Below are positions 52,069-61,832 of a stretch of 64,000 bases of DNA, piece by piece. This stretch comes from Kalaharituber pfeilii (Eukaryota; Ascomycota; Pezizomycetes; Pezizales; Pezizaceae): the NCBI GenBank assembly GCA_015179045.1, contig WHUZ01000016.1, positions 372,001 through 436,000 of the forward strand, read 5' to 3'. The notes under the pieces are model-generated. The model made no database searches. It saw nothing but the letters and a program-made list of their open reading frames with translations, and had not been told where the DNA came from. Position 1 is the stretch's first letter; each line of letters opens with the position of its first letter. Both the position numbers and the translations under genes were made by a program.

Positions 52069-52317
52069 TTATCTCTTTCGTCGTTTGGAGGGTCCAATGT
52101 CAACTTCAGTTCCCCTGGTTCTTCCCAATTTATTATTAGAATTAGGAACCCTAAGTTCGCACCCGCCAAACTCTTTGTCTAATCCCATGTTATGAATCAT
52201 TTCCACAACAGAAAATGGTGAACCACTAATGTTCGTAGAAATTCCATCTGTTCCTGCGAGCATACTGCAAGTCATTGAATCTCTTGTAAGTGTGTTCGTA
52301 TGTGTCGAAGTGTTCAA
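52069..52317 (-). pseudogene. paralogue of the 46053-46523 gene, shortened
   Basis: Reads TDGISTNISGSPFSVVEMIH, NMGLDKEFGGCELRVPNSNN, KLGRTRGTEVDIGPSKRRKR*; about 60% identical by eye to the end of the cassette-1 gene. Its N-terminal part is replaced by repeat units of the array at 52320-52950. Confidence 0.5.
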
Positions 52318-52950
52318 AGTCTGAAAATAGCCATAGCCACTTTTTTTTTTTTTTTTTTTTTTTCACGTGACTCCGCTTGTAGCTGTTCACCATGGCAGGG
52401 CGGGCCATAGCCACTAATGTTCGTAAGTGTCGATGTGTTCATAGCCTGAAAATAGCCATAGCCACTAATGTTCATAGAAATTGCCTCTGTTCCTGCGAGC
52501 ATCGTTGAATCTCGTGTAGGTGTGTTCGTATGTGCCGAAGTGTTCATAGTCTGAAAAAGCCATAGCCACTAATGTTCGTAGAACTTCCCTCCGTTCCTGT
52601 GAGTTGAGCCTGAAAATAGCCATAGCCACTAATGTTCGTAGAAATTCCCTCTGTTCCTGGAGCATACTGCAGGTCGTATCATGAGATCCATTACCTCACA
52701 CTCCAAACATCTAGCATGCTGAATCTTTTGCAGGGGTATTCGTATGTGTCAAACCCGAAAATAGCCATAGCCACTAATGTTCATAAGTGTCGAAGTATTT
52801 ATAGCCTGAAAATAGCCATAGCCACTAATGTTTATAGAAATTGCCTCTGTTCCTGCGAGCACACTGCCAGTCGTTGAATCTCTTGTAGGTGTATTCGTAT
52901 GTGTCGAAGTGTTCAAAGTCTGAAAATAGGGATAGTCTGAAAGTAGGGAT
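52318..52950. repeat. tandem array of a gene-end fragment
   Basis: Five to six imperfect units containing aatagccatagccactaatg and gtagaaattgcctctgttcc, plus tgcgagcat and gtgttcgtatgtgYcgaagt. On the minus strand each encodes the motif AGTEAISMNISGYGYF, so the array amplifies the end of the 52069-52317 frame. A LINE-A hairpin sits in it. Confidence 0.8.
52341..52403 (-). mobile_element. LINE-A hairpin-only insertion
   Basis: Poly(T) of 22, cacgtgactccgcttgtagc, tgttcaccatggcagggcgg; target duplication gccatagccac at 52330-52340 and 52404-52414. Confidence 0.9.
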
Positions 52951-53029
52951 AACCTGATAAATAGCAGGACCTCTGCTCACTATCAGCAATAACTTCAGCA
53001 ATAACTCAGCCAAGCTATCATTCTACTCC

Positions 53030-53036
53030 ATATAAA
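53030..53036 (+). promoter_or_regulatory. TATA-like element
   Basis: atataaa, 85 bp before the ATG at 53121. Confidence 0.5.
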
Positions 53037-53120
53037 CGCTCTTCTACTAATCTCTACTTCTCTTCTACCAATCTTTGCGTTCTCTTTTCGACTTCTTTCT
53101 ATATCATAGAAGGTTACAGA

Positions 53121-53767
53121 ATGACCAAACTTGATCTAAATTCTACACATGCAATCTTGAGTTCTCTCATTAGTAAGTGGTTATACCTACCAGTACAAAC
53201 ATTTACTTACCCCTTAACTCAGAAAAAGATCTTGGGGTGGTTGTGCCGCCTGCAGATATACACATTCGGATAATTCGGACAAATCGGGAGGGGCATCATT
53301 ACTGGTGGAACCTGAAAGGTAACTTCAGATGGCCTTCAAAGCCTCTAGAGCGATGGACAATACAGGACAAGGTCCGCATTATCAGGGCATGGCGTGCCAA
53401 AAAGTTTTGGGCAGTAGACTGTGCAGAATTGGACGAGATGACGGAGGACCTCGGTAAGGGTCAAGATGTATCAAGTCGGGAGATTCTAAGTTGCATTATT
53501 GGTAAGTGGTTAGATTTGAAATATTCTTCCCTGTATACTTACCTCATTGCAGACCTCGACCTCGGGGAATATGTGCCTCCCGATAATATCCATGTTAGAA
53601 GGCTTTGTGGGAGAGAATGGCTCTGGAATTATTGGTGGAGGATTCGCAAAGGAAGCAAATTCGAATGGCCTATAGGAGATCCTAACAGCTGGGGCACAGA
53701 GGACAAACTCAAGGTTATCGCGCAATGGCAGGAAGGGAAGTTCCAAGCGGTTAAGTATCGACCTTGA
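53121..53767 (+). CDS. two-module protein with duplicated exon units, 181 aa
   Basis: Exons 53121-53172, 53223-53501 and 53553-53767. Both introns (50 and 51 nt) start GTAAGTGGTTA and are phase 1. Exons 2 and 3 encode the same module: DLGVVVPPADIHIRIIR, HHYWWNLKGNFRWPSK, WTIQDKVRIIRAWRAKKFWA; and DLGEYVPPDNIHVRRL, NYWWRIRKGSKFEWPIG, WGTEDKLKVIAQWQEGKFQA. Even the end of each preceding exon matches (ILSSLI / ILSCII), so exon and intron were duplicated together. The modules are rich in Trp and basic residues. No known domain is recognised; no signal peptide. The frame is intact. Confidence 0.7.
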
Positions 53768-53818
53768 ATTCTATTCATAGCCATAATTATAAAAACAGGT
53801 TTCTTCCATTAGAGTTAA

Positions 53819-53862
53819 GAACATAACATAACATAACATAGAATAACATGACATGACATAAA
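53819..53862. repeat. (AACAT)n microsatellite
   Basis: aacat repeated about eight times with small changes. Confidence 0.85.
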
Positions 53863-54079
53863 TACACATGTTCTAGCTAATCTAACCCTAACCCCGACTC
53901 GCGTTTGATCGCCACAATTTTTTCAACTTTTGGGATCCCACTTTCTGGTGTCCTCGGCCACGATCTTCACTAGCGCATTTGTATCTCTGCAATAGTTAAT
54001 TTCTTCCCTCTTTTGGACTTCATTCATCGGTGTTTTCGACATTGCCCCATGTCATCTTTTCGCTATTCAGTTATTACAA

Positions 54080-54660
54080 AGCTCCAAAAAGACTTCGTAA
54101 TGCTGGTAAATGGATGACTGTGATAGAAGAAATTTATCCATGGGGAGACCAGTGGGCAAGGATCGATCAAGTAGCTAGAAGAATAGTTAGGACTTGAATT
54201 CATTTTTATTATAAGTGGGTGAAGGGGAGATGGTGCGATCCTGTACTTAACTAGAGAGAGCGACTATAAGATAATTTTTTGAATTTGGACATCCTGATGA
54301 GGCAATTACTGCCCTATCAGTACTAGCATGTCTTGGCTTCAAAGAATCCAAATCCGGGTTCCTAGTGCCCAATTATGATGCAAGCCCAGTTAAAAATCTA
54401 TCAATTCCTTACTACTTACCTATCATCCTTCATCTTGTATCCTACGATGTTTCTGATTCTTTTGATTTTTCTTAGTCTTTTCCCAAGCGCTTTGTTTGCT
54501 TTCGAAATGTTTCGCTTAGAAAATCGTGCCTGAATCCACGGTCTTGAAGCCTTAGGGGCATTGTTGCAAGCGTTGTATTATAGATTATATTCTTATGGGG
54601 CAGTTGGGATACCTACGGAACCTTTCCTTTCACGTTACCAAGGTCGCAGGTCAGTTCGAA
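54080..54660 (+). pseudogene. duplicate of repeat-protein end and secreted-protein start
   Basis: APKRLRNAGKWMTVIEEIYP followed by WARIDQVARRIVRT* (about 54089-54197) resembles the end of the acidic repeat protein. After the shared upstream block, an ATG at 54448 opens a signal peptide (MFLILLIFLSLFPSALFAFE) that soon stops. LYSYGAVGIPTEPF near 54583 matches FYSYGTAGMPTEPF of the intact secreted protein. Confidence 0.65.
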
Positions 54661-55235
54661 CATACTACGAATCCTAGCGCTCTTGAACCCTTCGATACCT
54701 CCGCCAGCGACCACCTCCGCCAGCGACACCACCTCCGCCAGCGACACCACCTCCGCCACTTCGAGCGGAAAGGATTAGCGGAAAAGGACTGGGAGAAGAA
54801 TGATGGGAGAATGGAAAGAGTTGGACCTTTACCGATTCTAGACAGGCCCGATGAATGCATGATGGCAAAAGAAAAGATCTCTGAATTGAGCAGTGGTAGA
54901 CGGCCCAGTACTGCACAAAATAGAAGGGAAGAGGAGTAGTCAGGCTGTGTCCAGTGGCATTTTAACATGTCGATATCCTGGGAATCGAACCCAGCCTTGC
55001 CCACCAGGGTCACGAACATGCCCCCACAGGACTCGAAACACAGCCATCGTGATGAGTTCAGATGTGGACTGGTAACTGATCGAGGATTGGAAATTCAGCA
55101 GCCTTTTATGGATGAAGTTGGGAACTTGCCCCTGAATGAGGACAAAATAGAGGGTATCCATGAAAACCGGGGTGTATTCCGACCATATATCAACAGGCAT
55201 TATTGTGCTCATGTTGTATACTAAAACGGGTAAGT
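54661..55235. other. no gene supported; 18-bp minisatellite
   Basis: The unit cgccagcgacaccacctc is repeated about three times at 54700-54757. Frames on both strands run through it but carry no motif. Confidence 0.45.
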
Positions 55236-55324
55236 ATAGGCCTGAAGGGGGGAAGGGCAAAGCCTGCCTTGTCATAGGCGGCAAAGTGAGCTTCCCTGTT
55301 ATATACCCGAAGGGGTAACGGGAA

Positions 55325-55800
55325 AAATGGCACTTGTTACAAGTCGTATCTTGGACAAGTTCATAGTCAAGAGTAAAGGCCAAAGTGGCACTTGTTATGC
55401 TGCCGTATCATGGACAAGGAACCGTATCACGGACAAGGGGCCCAGAAATTACATGACCTTCCGTGTTATATACCTGAAGAGGTAAAGGTCAGAGTGGCAC
55501 TTGTTAAGCTGTCGTATCATGGACAAGGAAAAATTCGACCATGTGCAGCACCGTCTCAGGGGCAAGAGGCCCAGAAATAACATGACCTTCCGTGTTATAT
55601 ACCTGAAGAGGTAAAGGTCAGAGTGGCACTTGTTAAGCTGTCGTATCATGGACAAGGAAAATGTGATATTTGACCACCTGCACCACCGTATCACGGACAA
55701 GGGGCTCAAAAATAAAATGAACTTCCGTGTTATATACCCGAAGAAGTAAAGGCCATTGTTATGCTGTCGTATCATGGACAAAAGGAGGAAAGCAAAATCC
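55325..55800. repeat. ~129-bp tandem repeat
   Basis: Units contain gtggcacttgttaagctgtc and gtatcatggacaagg, then tgaccttccgtgttatatac and ctgaagaggtaaaggtcaga. The clearest two units are spaced 129 bp (55492 and 55621); partial units lie on both sides. They end just before the second 5S fragment. Confidence 0.8.
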
Positions 55801-55945
55801 ATCTTACGTGCCTGAAGAAATAACAGCAATGTTTCGACAAATGGGGTAGTTACTGCCCTAAGTAGATTAGTAGAGCGACCTGCCGCTTTATTTTTTATGC
55901 CAAGGCAGCGTCTTTCTGCTATCCAAGTTCGACCTAGCTGTTCAA

Positions 55946-55989
55946 ACTACAGTGGGTGACCACGTGGGAATCCTTGGTGCTGTAGGTAT
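55946..55989 (+). pseudogene. 3' part of a 5S rRNA gene (44 nt)
   Basis: actacagtgggtgaccacgt, then gggaatccttggtgctgtag, gtat: identical to the end of the 5S gene at 18351-18394 except for one base. Upstream sequence is unrelated to 5S, so homology starts inside the gene. The T-run and the recombinase gene follow as in copy 1. Confidence 0.88.
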
Positions 55990-56443
55990 AACTTTTTTTT
56001 TTGTTTTTCTAACCCAAATCCTCCCACTGTACGTGCCTCAATCAAAGCAGTAATATACGTCAAAGAAATAACTTGCTGTTCAGATTTTGGACCCTAGGGA
56101 TCAAGTTATGCATCTTGCTAATTAGGGAAGACCTTGACACAGGGATTGCCAAGTTCCACAAAGCAAGGGTGCCTCAAGGCTAAACCAACTCTGGTAATTC
56201 CTACCCAGAAGCAGTAGCGACTTCCTTCAGCACAGCCAATGACAATAATTATAACTATATCAGAAACTTGTATATAAACCTCTAAAACCCCCGTTGCTGC
56301 TGTACTCTTTCCCTAGACTCTACAGTTCTTTCTGCCAAACCTCCTCTTCTTGCTTTCTCTGCTCGTGTCTCCTGACTCTACACACTTTCTTTTCTGCTTT
56401 AGTGCAATTCCAATTTATAATCTTCCCTTTACATTCTCAACAA

Positions 56444-57321
56444 ATGGCTCAGCAAAAAGAGAAATATCACCAAATGCTCCAAGCCCTAGACTTGTGTGAG
56501 CTTGACGCCCCTATTAAAATTTACCGTCTACCTACAGAACATAAAATTGCCGGCGCAGATAGAGCTTTTGGCAAATTTTACGACGAAGTCTTCCATGCAG
56601 AGCCTGACCTCATGAATGGAGGATACATCATTCTGTATTTGCAATCGAAGTTGGATAAGGGAAATTAGTTTCAGATCGTCGTTAACAATTTTGCTGAGCT
56701 ACGAATGCTTTATCGAAAGAGGTATAAAGCTGTATTCCCTTTCGATAAGAAAAAGTGGATCGATAATTATCTAAAGCTATATAAAGAAAGGTTCATACAT
56801 TAAAGAGTATGACATGGCAGCTGGGACAATTACTAGCAGCTCCAGACCGCTGCCGACTAGCATCTAAAATTTGAAAGCTAAGCCGCTGCTCGATGCGAGC
56901 GATTTGGTTAACCTTTTAACATTTCATTGGATACAATCAACCATTTAATATCCAATACCTCGTTGCCGTGTCCAGTTACCACTCATTATGCAAATTCTAG
57001 CCTATACAAGATCTCGCCCTGGAGCAGTAATTGAATCGAGTGGTTACCGCAAGACCAATCAGGCAATGACATATCAGGACGGTGGTTTGATTTTATAGAA
57101 AGATAATGCTGCAAAACAGTGATGGACTATCCAATACCATAGCCGGCTTCGGAAATATCAAAGACATATGGAGCAGTACGTACTAGTTTCGGTGACGTTT
57201 AGAATATAAACTAACTATATACAGACTTAGCTTTACTCTCAAAGCCCTTCCAGAAACACCTCTCCTCTGTCCTGTTCTGTTGATGCTTGCCCTCGCATTT
57301 GATGATTATGCATTTAAAGCA
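56444..57321 (+). pseudogene. DUF3435 recombinase, copy 2
   Basis: ATG 56444: MAQQKEKYHQMLQALDLCEL ... DAPIKIYRLPTEHKIAGADR without the frameshift of copy 1, then a stop at 56666 (TAG where copy 1 has CAG). Homology continues without the solo LTR (intact GAGTG site) through NTIAGFGNIKDIW and LALAFDDYAFKA to 57320, where a terminal-inverted-repeat element begins. The second catalytic box and C-terminus are missing. Several differences from copy 1 are C-to-T or G-to-A. Confidence 0.8.
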
Positions 57322-57775
57322 GAACCTCTCCGGACAGGCAGATTCTGCCTGCCGCTCCCGGACCTCATCAGATGATAAACTTTACGCCATGACACTGTGA
57401 CACAGGTACCAACATTGTGGGGTAGGTATGATCAATTGTTGGTACAGGCATATGGCAAGACAAGTTTTAAAGTGGACTAGTGACGTAAGTGCGTACTGTG
57501 CCCACTGGCTACCAAATGTCGGCCCATGCTGTGACCTACTAGTTTGAATGCATGATTACTCAATTAAGTAAAAAATGAAAAATGGAAAAATAGATCTGAA
57601 TTAATGAGCAGATGAATAAACAAAAATGAAATTTTGGGTTTCCTGTAGTACCTCACTCTGTCATATTACTTGCTCATCAGTTCCGGTCACTGCTGGTAGG
57701 CTTCGTCTTGCGCTGTCTCGTGCTCGTAGGATGTTACATTTGGAGTACACTACTCCAGATGCACAGGAGCTTATT

Positions 57776-57842
57776 TTTTTTTTTTTTTTATAATTGCATT
57801 GATCGCATGCCGCCCTATGTGCTATGGCGATGTAGTTCTTTT
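57776..57842 (-). mobile_element. LINE-B hairpin-only insertion
   Basis: tttataattgcattgatcgc, atgccgccctatgtgctatg, gcgatgtag; target duplication gcaca(g/a)gagcttatt at 57761-57775 and 57843-57857. Confidence 0.87.
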
Positions 57843-58369
57843 GCACAAGAGCTTATTCATTTGCAGTGACAGAGCATTCTGAGGGTGTACCTTTGAGGTG
57901 TAGGTGTATGTAGTAAAAGCTTCAGGATATCCTGCAAAGCCTGACAATTTTGAAACTGCTGGATGAGCTACGCTGCTTTACAGGCTTGAATTCTTCGCTA
58001 GAAAGATTGGCATGACATTGCTCTGTTTAAATAATTTTGTTCCGCATACAAGCTACAATCCTATGGCAGAGACAAAAAAAAAATAGGTTACCTCACTACA
58101 ATATGTGAAGTTGAGAATCCAGCTGGCGCCGTTTGGCCATGGGTCAATATTCCAGCCGTTCGCAATGATCACAATCTGGCAGCTTGAGACATTGACGCTG
58201 TAGGTTCGGTTGATGTAGTTAATAGCCATCTAGGATGAATTAAAGTGATTGGAATTGGTGTCTGCAATTCAAACAATGGTCCAAGCTTGTTGTGACATGG
58301 AAACGTGTATTGGTACAGTAAGTAATACTACTCATTACCAGCATTTGTTGCTGTAATAGCATGCGTTGG

Positions 58370-58432
58370 TTTTTTTTTTTTTTTTTTTTATTTCACGTGA
58401 CCCCGCTTGTAGCTGTTCGCCATGGCAGGGCA
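58370..58432 (-). mobile_element. LINE-A hairpin-only insertion
   Basis: Poly(T), atttcacgtgaccccgcttg, tagctgttcgccatggcagg; target duplication catgcgttgg at 58360-58369 and 58433-58442. Confidence 0.9.
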
Positions 58433-58739
58433 CATGCGTTGGTTGAAAGGCTGTGGCCACATTGCTATTTACCCAGGCCCCCAAGACAAACGCTGCTGTT
58501 TTCCCTACAAAACTGTCCTCTCAACAGAGAAGATACCCTGTTGCCACACCAGGTCAATGACCTCTCGCACGGACTATGCCCAGCCTCTATTTTGCATCAC
58601 TAAATGCTGGTAACAAGTACCAACATTTGATCTACCTACCCCACAATGTTGGTACCTGTGTCACAGTGTCATGGCGTAAAGTTTATCGTCTGATGAGGTC
58701 CGGGAGCGGCAGGCAGAATCTGCCTGTCCGGAGAGGTTC

Positions 58740-59233
58740 CGAAGGAGGACGGGATGAAACAAGAGGCCAAAGCAAGGAGAGCGGCCGAAAGAAACAGACT
58801 GAATATATCGTAGAGGCCACTACGCAGACTAGGCAATAGGGTGGCAACGCTAGCTGGCATCCTTGGGGGCAAGGGCCTCCGGCGCTGGAAATTCAAGGTC
58901 GGCACAGCTGACAGCCCGGAATGCCGGTGGTGCGGCGAGGCTGAAGAAACGACCCATCACATATTGTCCCAATGTAGAGTCTGGAAGCAGAGATGCCCAA
59001 GGGGCGAGGATGGATTGTGCAGACCCTTGGATGACCAAGATGAAGGGGAGGGCCTCCGGTGAGTGATGGGAATCTTGGAATGGGCGAGGGGTTAGTCCCG
59101 GGGATGGATGCGCGATGGATTTACTTCTATTTTTCCGTACTTGTACTTTGTTTTGATGTAACTAGACCTCGCCATAGCCCATAAGGCGGCACGCGAGTAA
59201 TGATATAAAAAAAAAAGAAAAAAAAAAAAAAAA
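58740..59233 (+). mobile_element. LINE-B 3' fragment
   Basis: The ORF2 end VATLAGILGGKGLRRWKFKV, SPECRWCGEAEETTHHILSQ, CRVWKQRCPRGED (frame shifted relative to its start), a 3' UTR, the hairpin GCCATAGCCCATAAGGCGGC, GCGAGTAATGATAT and poly(A) with one G. The left edge abuts the inverted-repeat element. Confidence 0.8.
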
Positions 59234-59640
59234 GTCAGAAGCTGCTTCTTCGAGTCATATTGATTCAAGTCTCAACTTTGCCACTCCCACATTCCCTCGA
59301 GGGCAAAATCGCCCTCTTCCAGAGGATTAGACTCTTCGTGGTTTTGAGTGGACTAACAATTATTTCCCCCAAGGCTGGATTAGAGTGGCACAGATCAAGC
59401 AGGAGGCTATGGCAACCATGAAGAAACAGGAATCAGACATTGAGATGGACTACACTGTTGCCGCACCTGGGATGTCGAAAAAGATTGGAAAAATAACGCG
59501 GAGAAAGGGGAGGAATGGGATGGGATGGAAAGGTTTTTCTCCTTCATCAGGTATTAAGAAAGGCGGGATCAAGGGAAGGACACTAACTCAAAGGGGGGTA
59601 AAACTAAACCTAAAAATGGGTCAAAAAAATTGAAAAGGCT
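59234..59640 (+). pseudogene. EST1-like copy 2 with LINE-A ORF end
   Basis: Near-identical to parts of 25740-26560 but shortened. It reads SSHIDSSLNFATPTFPRGQN, RPLPED*TLRGFEWTNNYF, then a deletion to VAQIKQEAMATMKKQESDIE, MDYTVAAPG, and a second deletion before DVEKDWKNNAEKGEEWDGME. Here the first stop of copy 1 is CAA, while TGG of copy 1 is TAG. Confidence 0.75.
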
Positions 59641-60082
59641 GCTTAGTTGAGAGGTTTTATAAACCCCGAACTTTTTTCAGGATTTGGGAAAAAAATACGT
59701 TGCCTTAGCAACAACGTGTTTATTTATACCAAGTCCTGAAAATTTCCCTTCCGAAATCCGGAAAACTGACCCTTAAGACTGTAAAATTCCCACAATACCC
59801 AATTCTAAAGATATTTACATCCAATAAACACGAAAAATGAGCCAAAGCACTTCTCTATCTACTCAAGAGAATCTATCCCAGTACAACGTTGTGGGCACCC
59901 TCCACGGACTTCTCAATCTCCAGTGGTCAATTCAGTGACTACTACACCACAACCCACATCACAACGTTTTTTTTTTTTTTATATATATATCATTAATCGC
60001 ATGCCGCCCTGTGGGCTATGGCGATTTTAGTTACATATGCTAGAGAGGGGTAAGTAGAAAATATATAAGGAAATGTCTGGGT

Positions 60083-60084
<2 letters not shown>

Positions 60085-60127
<43 letters not shown>

Positions 60128-60164
60128 CATTACTCGCTTGGCGCCTGTCAGGCTATGGTGAGGT
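60085..60164 (-). mobile_element. LINE-B hairpin-only insertion, 41-base poly(T)
   Basis: atcattactcgcttggcgcc, tgtcaggctatggtgaggt; hairpin of the GCCTGACAGGC type. Target duplication aatgtctgggtta at 60072-60084 and 60165-60177. Confidence 0.9.
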
Positions 60165-60278
60165 AATGTCTGGGTTAGGATGGATATAAATTAAAAAGAA
60201 AATGTCTGAAATCAATCCCGTCCTGCCCGTTCTTCTAATGGATAAGACATTAAATACTGAAATCAGTCCCGTCCTGCC

Positions 60279-60380
60279 GTACTTAAGACCATATTTGCTT
60301 TGATTTTGTTTTAGTTAAATTAAACCCTCGCCATAGCCCATAGGGCGGCATGCGAGTAATGAAATAAAAAAAAAAAAAAA
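60279..60380 (+). mobile_element. LINE-B short 3' fragment (102 bp)
   Basis: Starts gtacttaagaccatatttgc, ends with the hairpin GCCATAGCCCATAGGGCGGC, GCGAGTAATGAAAT and poly(A) of 15. Target duplication agtcccgtcctgcc at 60265-60278 and 60381-60394. Inserted in the ORF2 end of the surrounding LINE. Confidence 0.9.
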
Positions 60381-61680
60381 AGTCCCGTCCTGCCCATTCC
60401 AGTAGTTCCATCAATTTGTCTCTTTCCCCATCCTTCTCTTGTTTAGGAGGCGCTTTCAGGTCCACCTCCCCTCCCAGCCATCTTTTCTTGCATGTCTCGC
60501 AATCGTTGAGGATGTGGGTAACGTTCTCGAGGGCTTTGCCACACCACCTGCACTCCAGTGAGTCCGCCTTTCCAATTTGGTGCCTCCACTGTCGTAGCCC
60601 CTTGTTGCCTATGATGCCCGCTAGGGTGGCGACCGCCTTTCTGGTGCCTAGCCACTGGAGGGGCCGATACGTCAGTTGTAGTCTGTTTCTTTCTTCGGCT
60701 CTTTGTGCCCTCACGAACTGGCGCAATCCGGCCTCTGTAACTGTCTCGTCTTGGTACTGTAGGGCAGTGCCGACTTTAGCCGCCCTGTCGGCTTGGGTGT
60801 TGCCTTAGATGCCCACGTGCGATTTGACCCACATGATAGCTATGTCTAGTTCACCTCGTTTCACTCTTTTTTCCCACCGTTCTCTCACAATTTGCGCGGG
60901 TCCCTCATGGGTTGGGTCCCCCATCCGCGATCTTCCTCAGTTTGGATATGGCGATTTTCGAGTCCGTGATGATTAGTACCTCTCCGTCCTGATTCATCGC
61001 TTCGCCCATGGCGATCAGTTCCGCGTCGTTGACCGTGGACTGGGCGCCCAGGTAGAGTGATGTACTCGCCCGGTTGTGGTGAGCTCCGGCTCCGGTGGTC
61101 CCATCTATTCTGCTTCCCTCAGTGTAGAGGCTTATCCATCCTTCGTCTTCTTCTTTGGCGATGATTCTTTCCCACTCCTCCATTGAGGTGTCTCTCGGGT
61201 GGGCTGGTAACATGTGTAGCGGTAGAGGGTGCCGGTGGCATAGGGAGCCTCTCAGATAGTTGGTGTCTGTTTGGGGGTCTCTCAGGGGTTCGTCGTAAAA
61301 GCGTAGTGTCCTTCCCTCCACTCTTTCGGACTCACTGTTGACAAACGTCTCCATGCTTTCCAGGTTTGCGAGCCCTTCCACCACGTCCCGTCTTGTCCCC
61401 CACTGGGCTCCTGTGATCTCCCTGGCCACCGTGTATTGCCATCTTGTTAGTTGGTCGATTTTGGTCTTCCTGGGGGCGCCTTGCGCATAGTCCGTCCATG
61501 CCCAGCTTCCCCAAGTGGTGATGTTCCTGGCACATCACAACGTTTGTAGTGTACCAGTAGTTAATTCCTGAGTTTTCAGGCTAACTTACAAAACCTGACG
61601 CAATCTCAGGGTTTTAGCATGATTACTAATTAAGTTACCCGCAAATTTCAGAAAAAAAAAAAAAAAATTTAAAAAAAAAT

Positions 61681-61708
61681 TGCGTTGAAAACTCCACTCG
61701 CATCATTC
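61681..61708 (-). pseudogene. NACHT gene fragment, copy 2
   Basis: ttgcgttgaaaactccactc, gcatcatt: identical over 28 nt to the point where the NLR exon 4 breaks off at 26683-26710, and likewise preceded by an A-run. Beyond 61708 the match ends. Confidence 0.65.
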
Positions 61709-61767
61709 TTGTGCCATAATCCTTTGTTCTTTTAAAATATAGCCAGGTTTCTTTAATCCTAGTAATT

Positions 61768-61819
61768 TTTTTTTTTTTAATATCATTACTCGCGTGCCGC
61801 CCTGGGGGCTATGGCGAGG
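61768..61819 (-). mobile_element. LINE-B hairpin-only insertion (52 bp)
   Basis: aatatcattactcgcgtgcc, gccctgggggctatggcgag; hairpin GCCCCCAGGGC. Target duplication aatcctagtaatt at 61755-61767 and 61820-61832. Confidence 0.92.
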
Positions 61820-61832
61820 AATCCTAGTAATT

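Larger units (their letters stand above)
57322..58739. mobile_element. DNA element with ~95-bp terminal inverted repeats, 1.4 kb
   Basis: The left end GAACCTCTCCGGACAGGCAG and its exact inverse at the right (58739) extend over about 95 bp, up to taccaacattgtggggtagg. The arms hold an inner palindrome aggcagattctgcct. No transposase is found. No target duplication is visible: the right flank runs directly into LINE-B sequence, so one edge was probably rearranged. Two hairpin-only LINE insertions lie inside. Confidence 0.75.
59969..61530 (-). mobile_element. LINE-B copy with RNase H region, 1.56 kb
   Basis: Minus strand, 5'-truncated. Target duplication cacatcacaacgtt at 59955-59968 and 61531-61544. 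ORF2 part: FYDEPLRDPQTDTNYLRGSL, SMEEWERIIAKEEDEGWISL, YTEGSRIDGTTGAGAHHNRA (RNase H, first Asp changed to Glu), STVNDAELIAMGEAMN, LIITDSKIAISKLRK. A gap and WVKSHVGI*GNTQADRAAKVG follow, with a stop inside the last RNase H motif. The zinc motif CRWCGKALENVTHILNDC and the tail come last. Two younger B tails are nested (60085, 60279). Confidence 0.88.

Noticed and set aside
53880..53900. interstitial telomere repeat
   Set aside because: Only about two units (ctaaccctaacc); too short to mean anything.
54955..55030. tRNA gene on the minus strand
   Set aside because: A T-arm-like GCTGGGTTCGATTCCCAG is present, but the 5' and 3' acceptor strands pair at only four of seven positions and no proper D-arm or anticodon arm is visible.
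55325..55800. CRISPR-like array
   Set aside because: The units are contiguous ~129-bp imperfect repeats without unique spacers, in a eukaryotic genome; a minisatellite.
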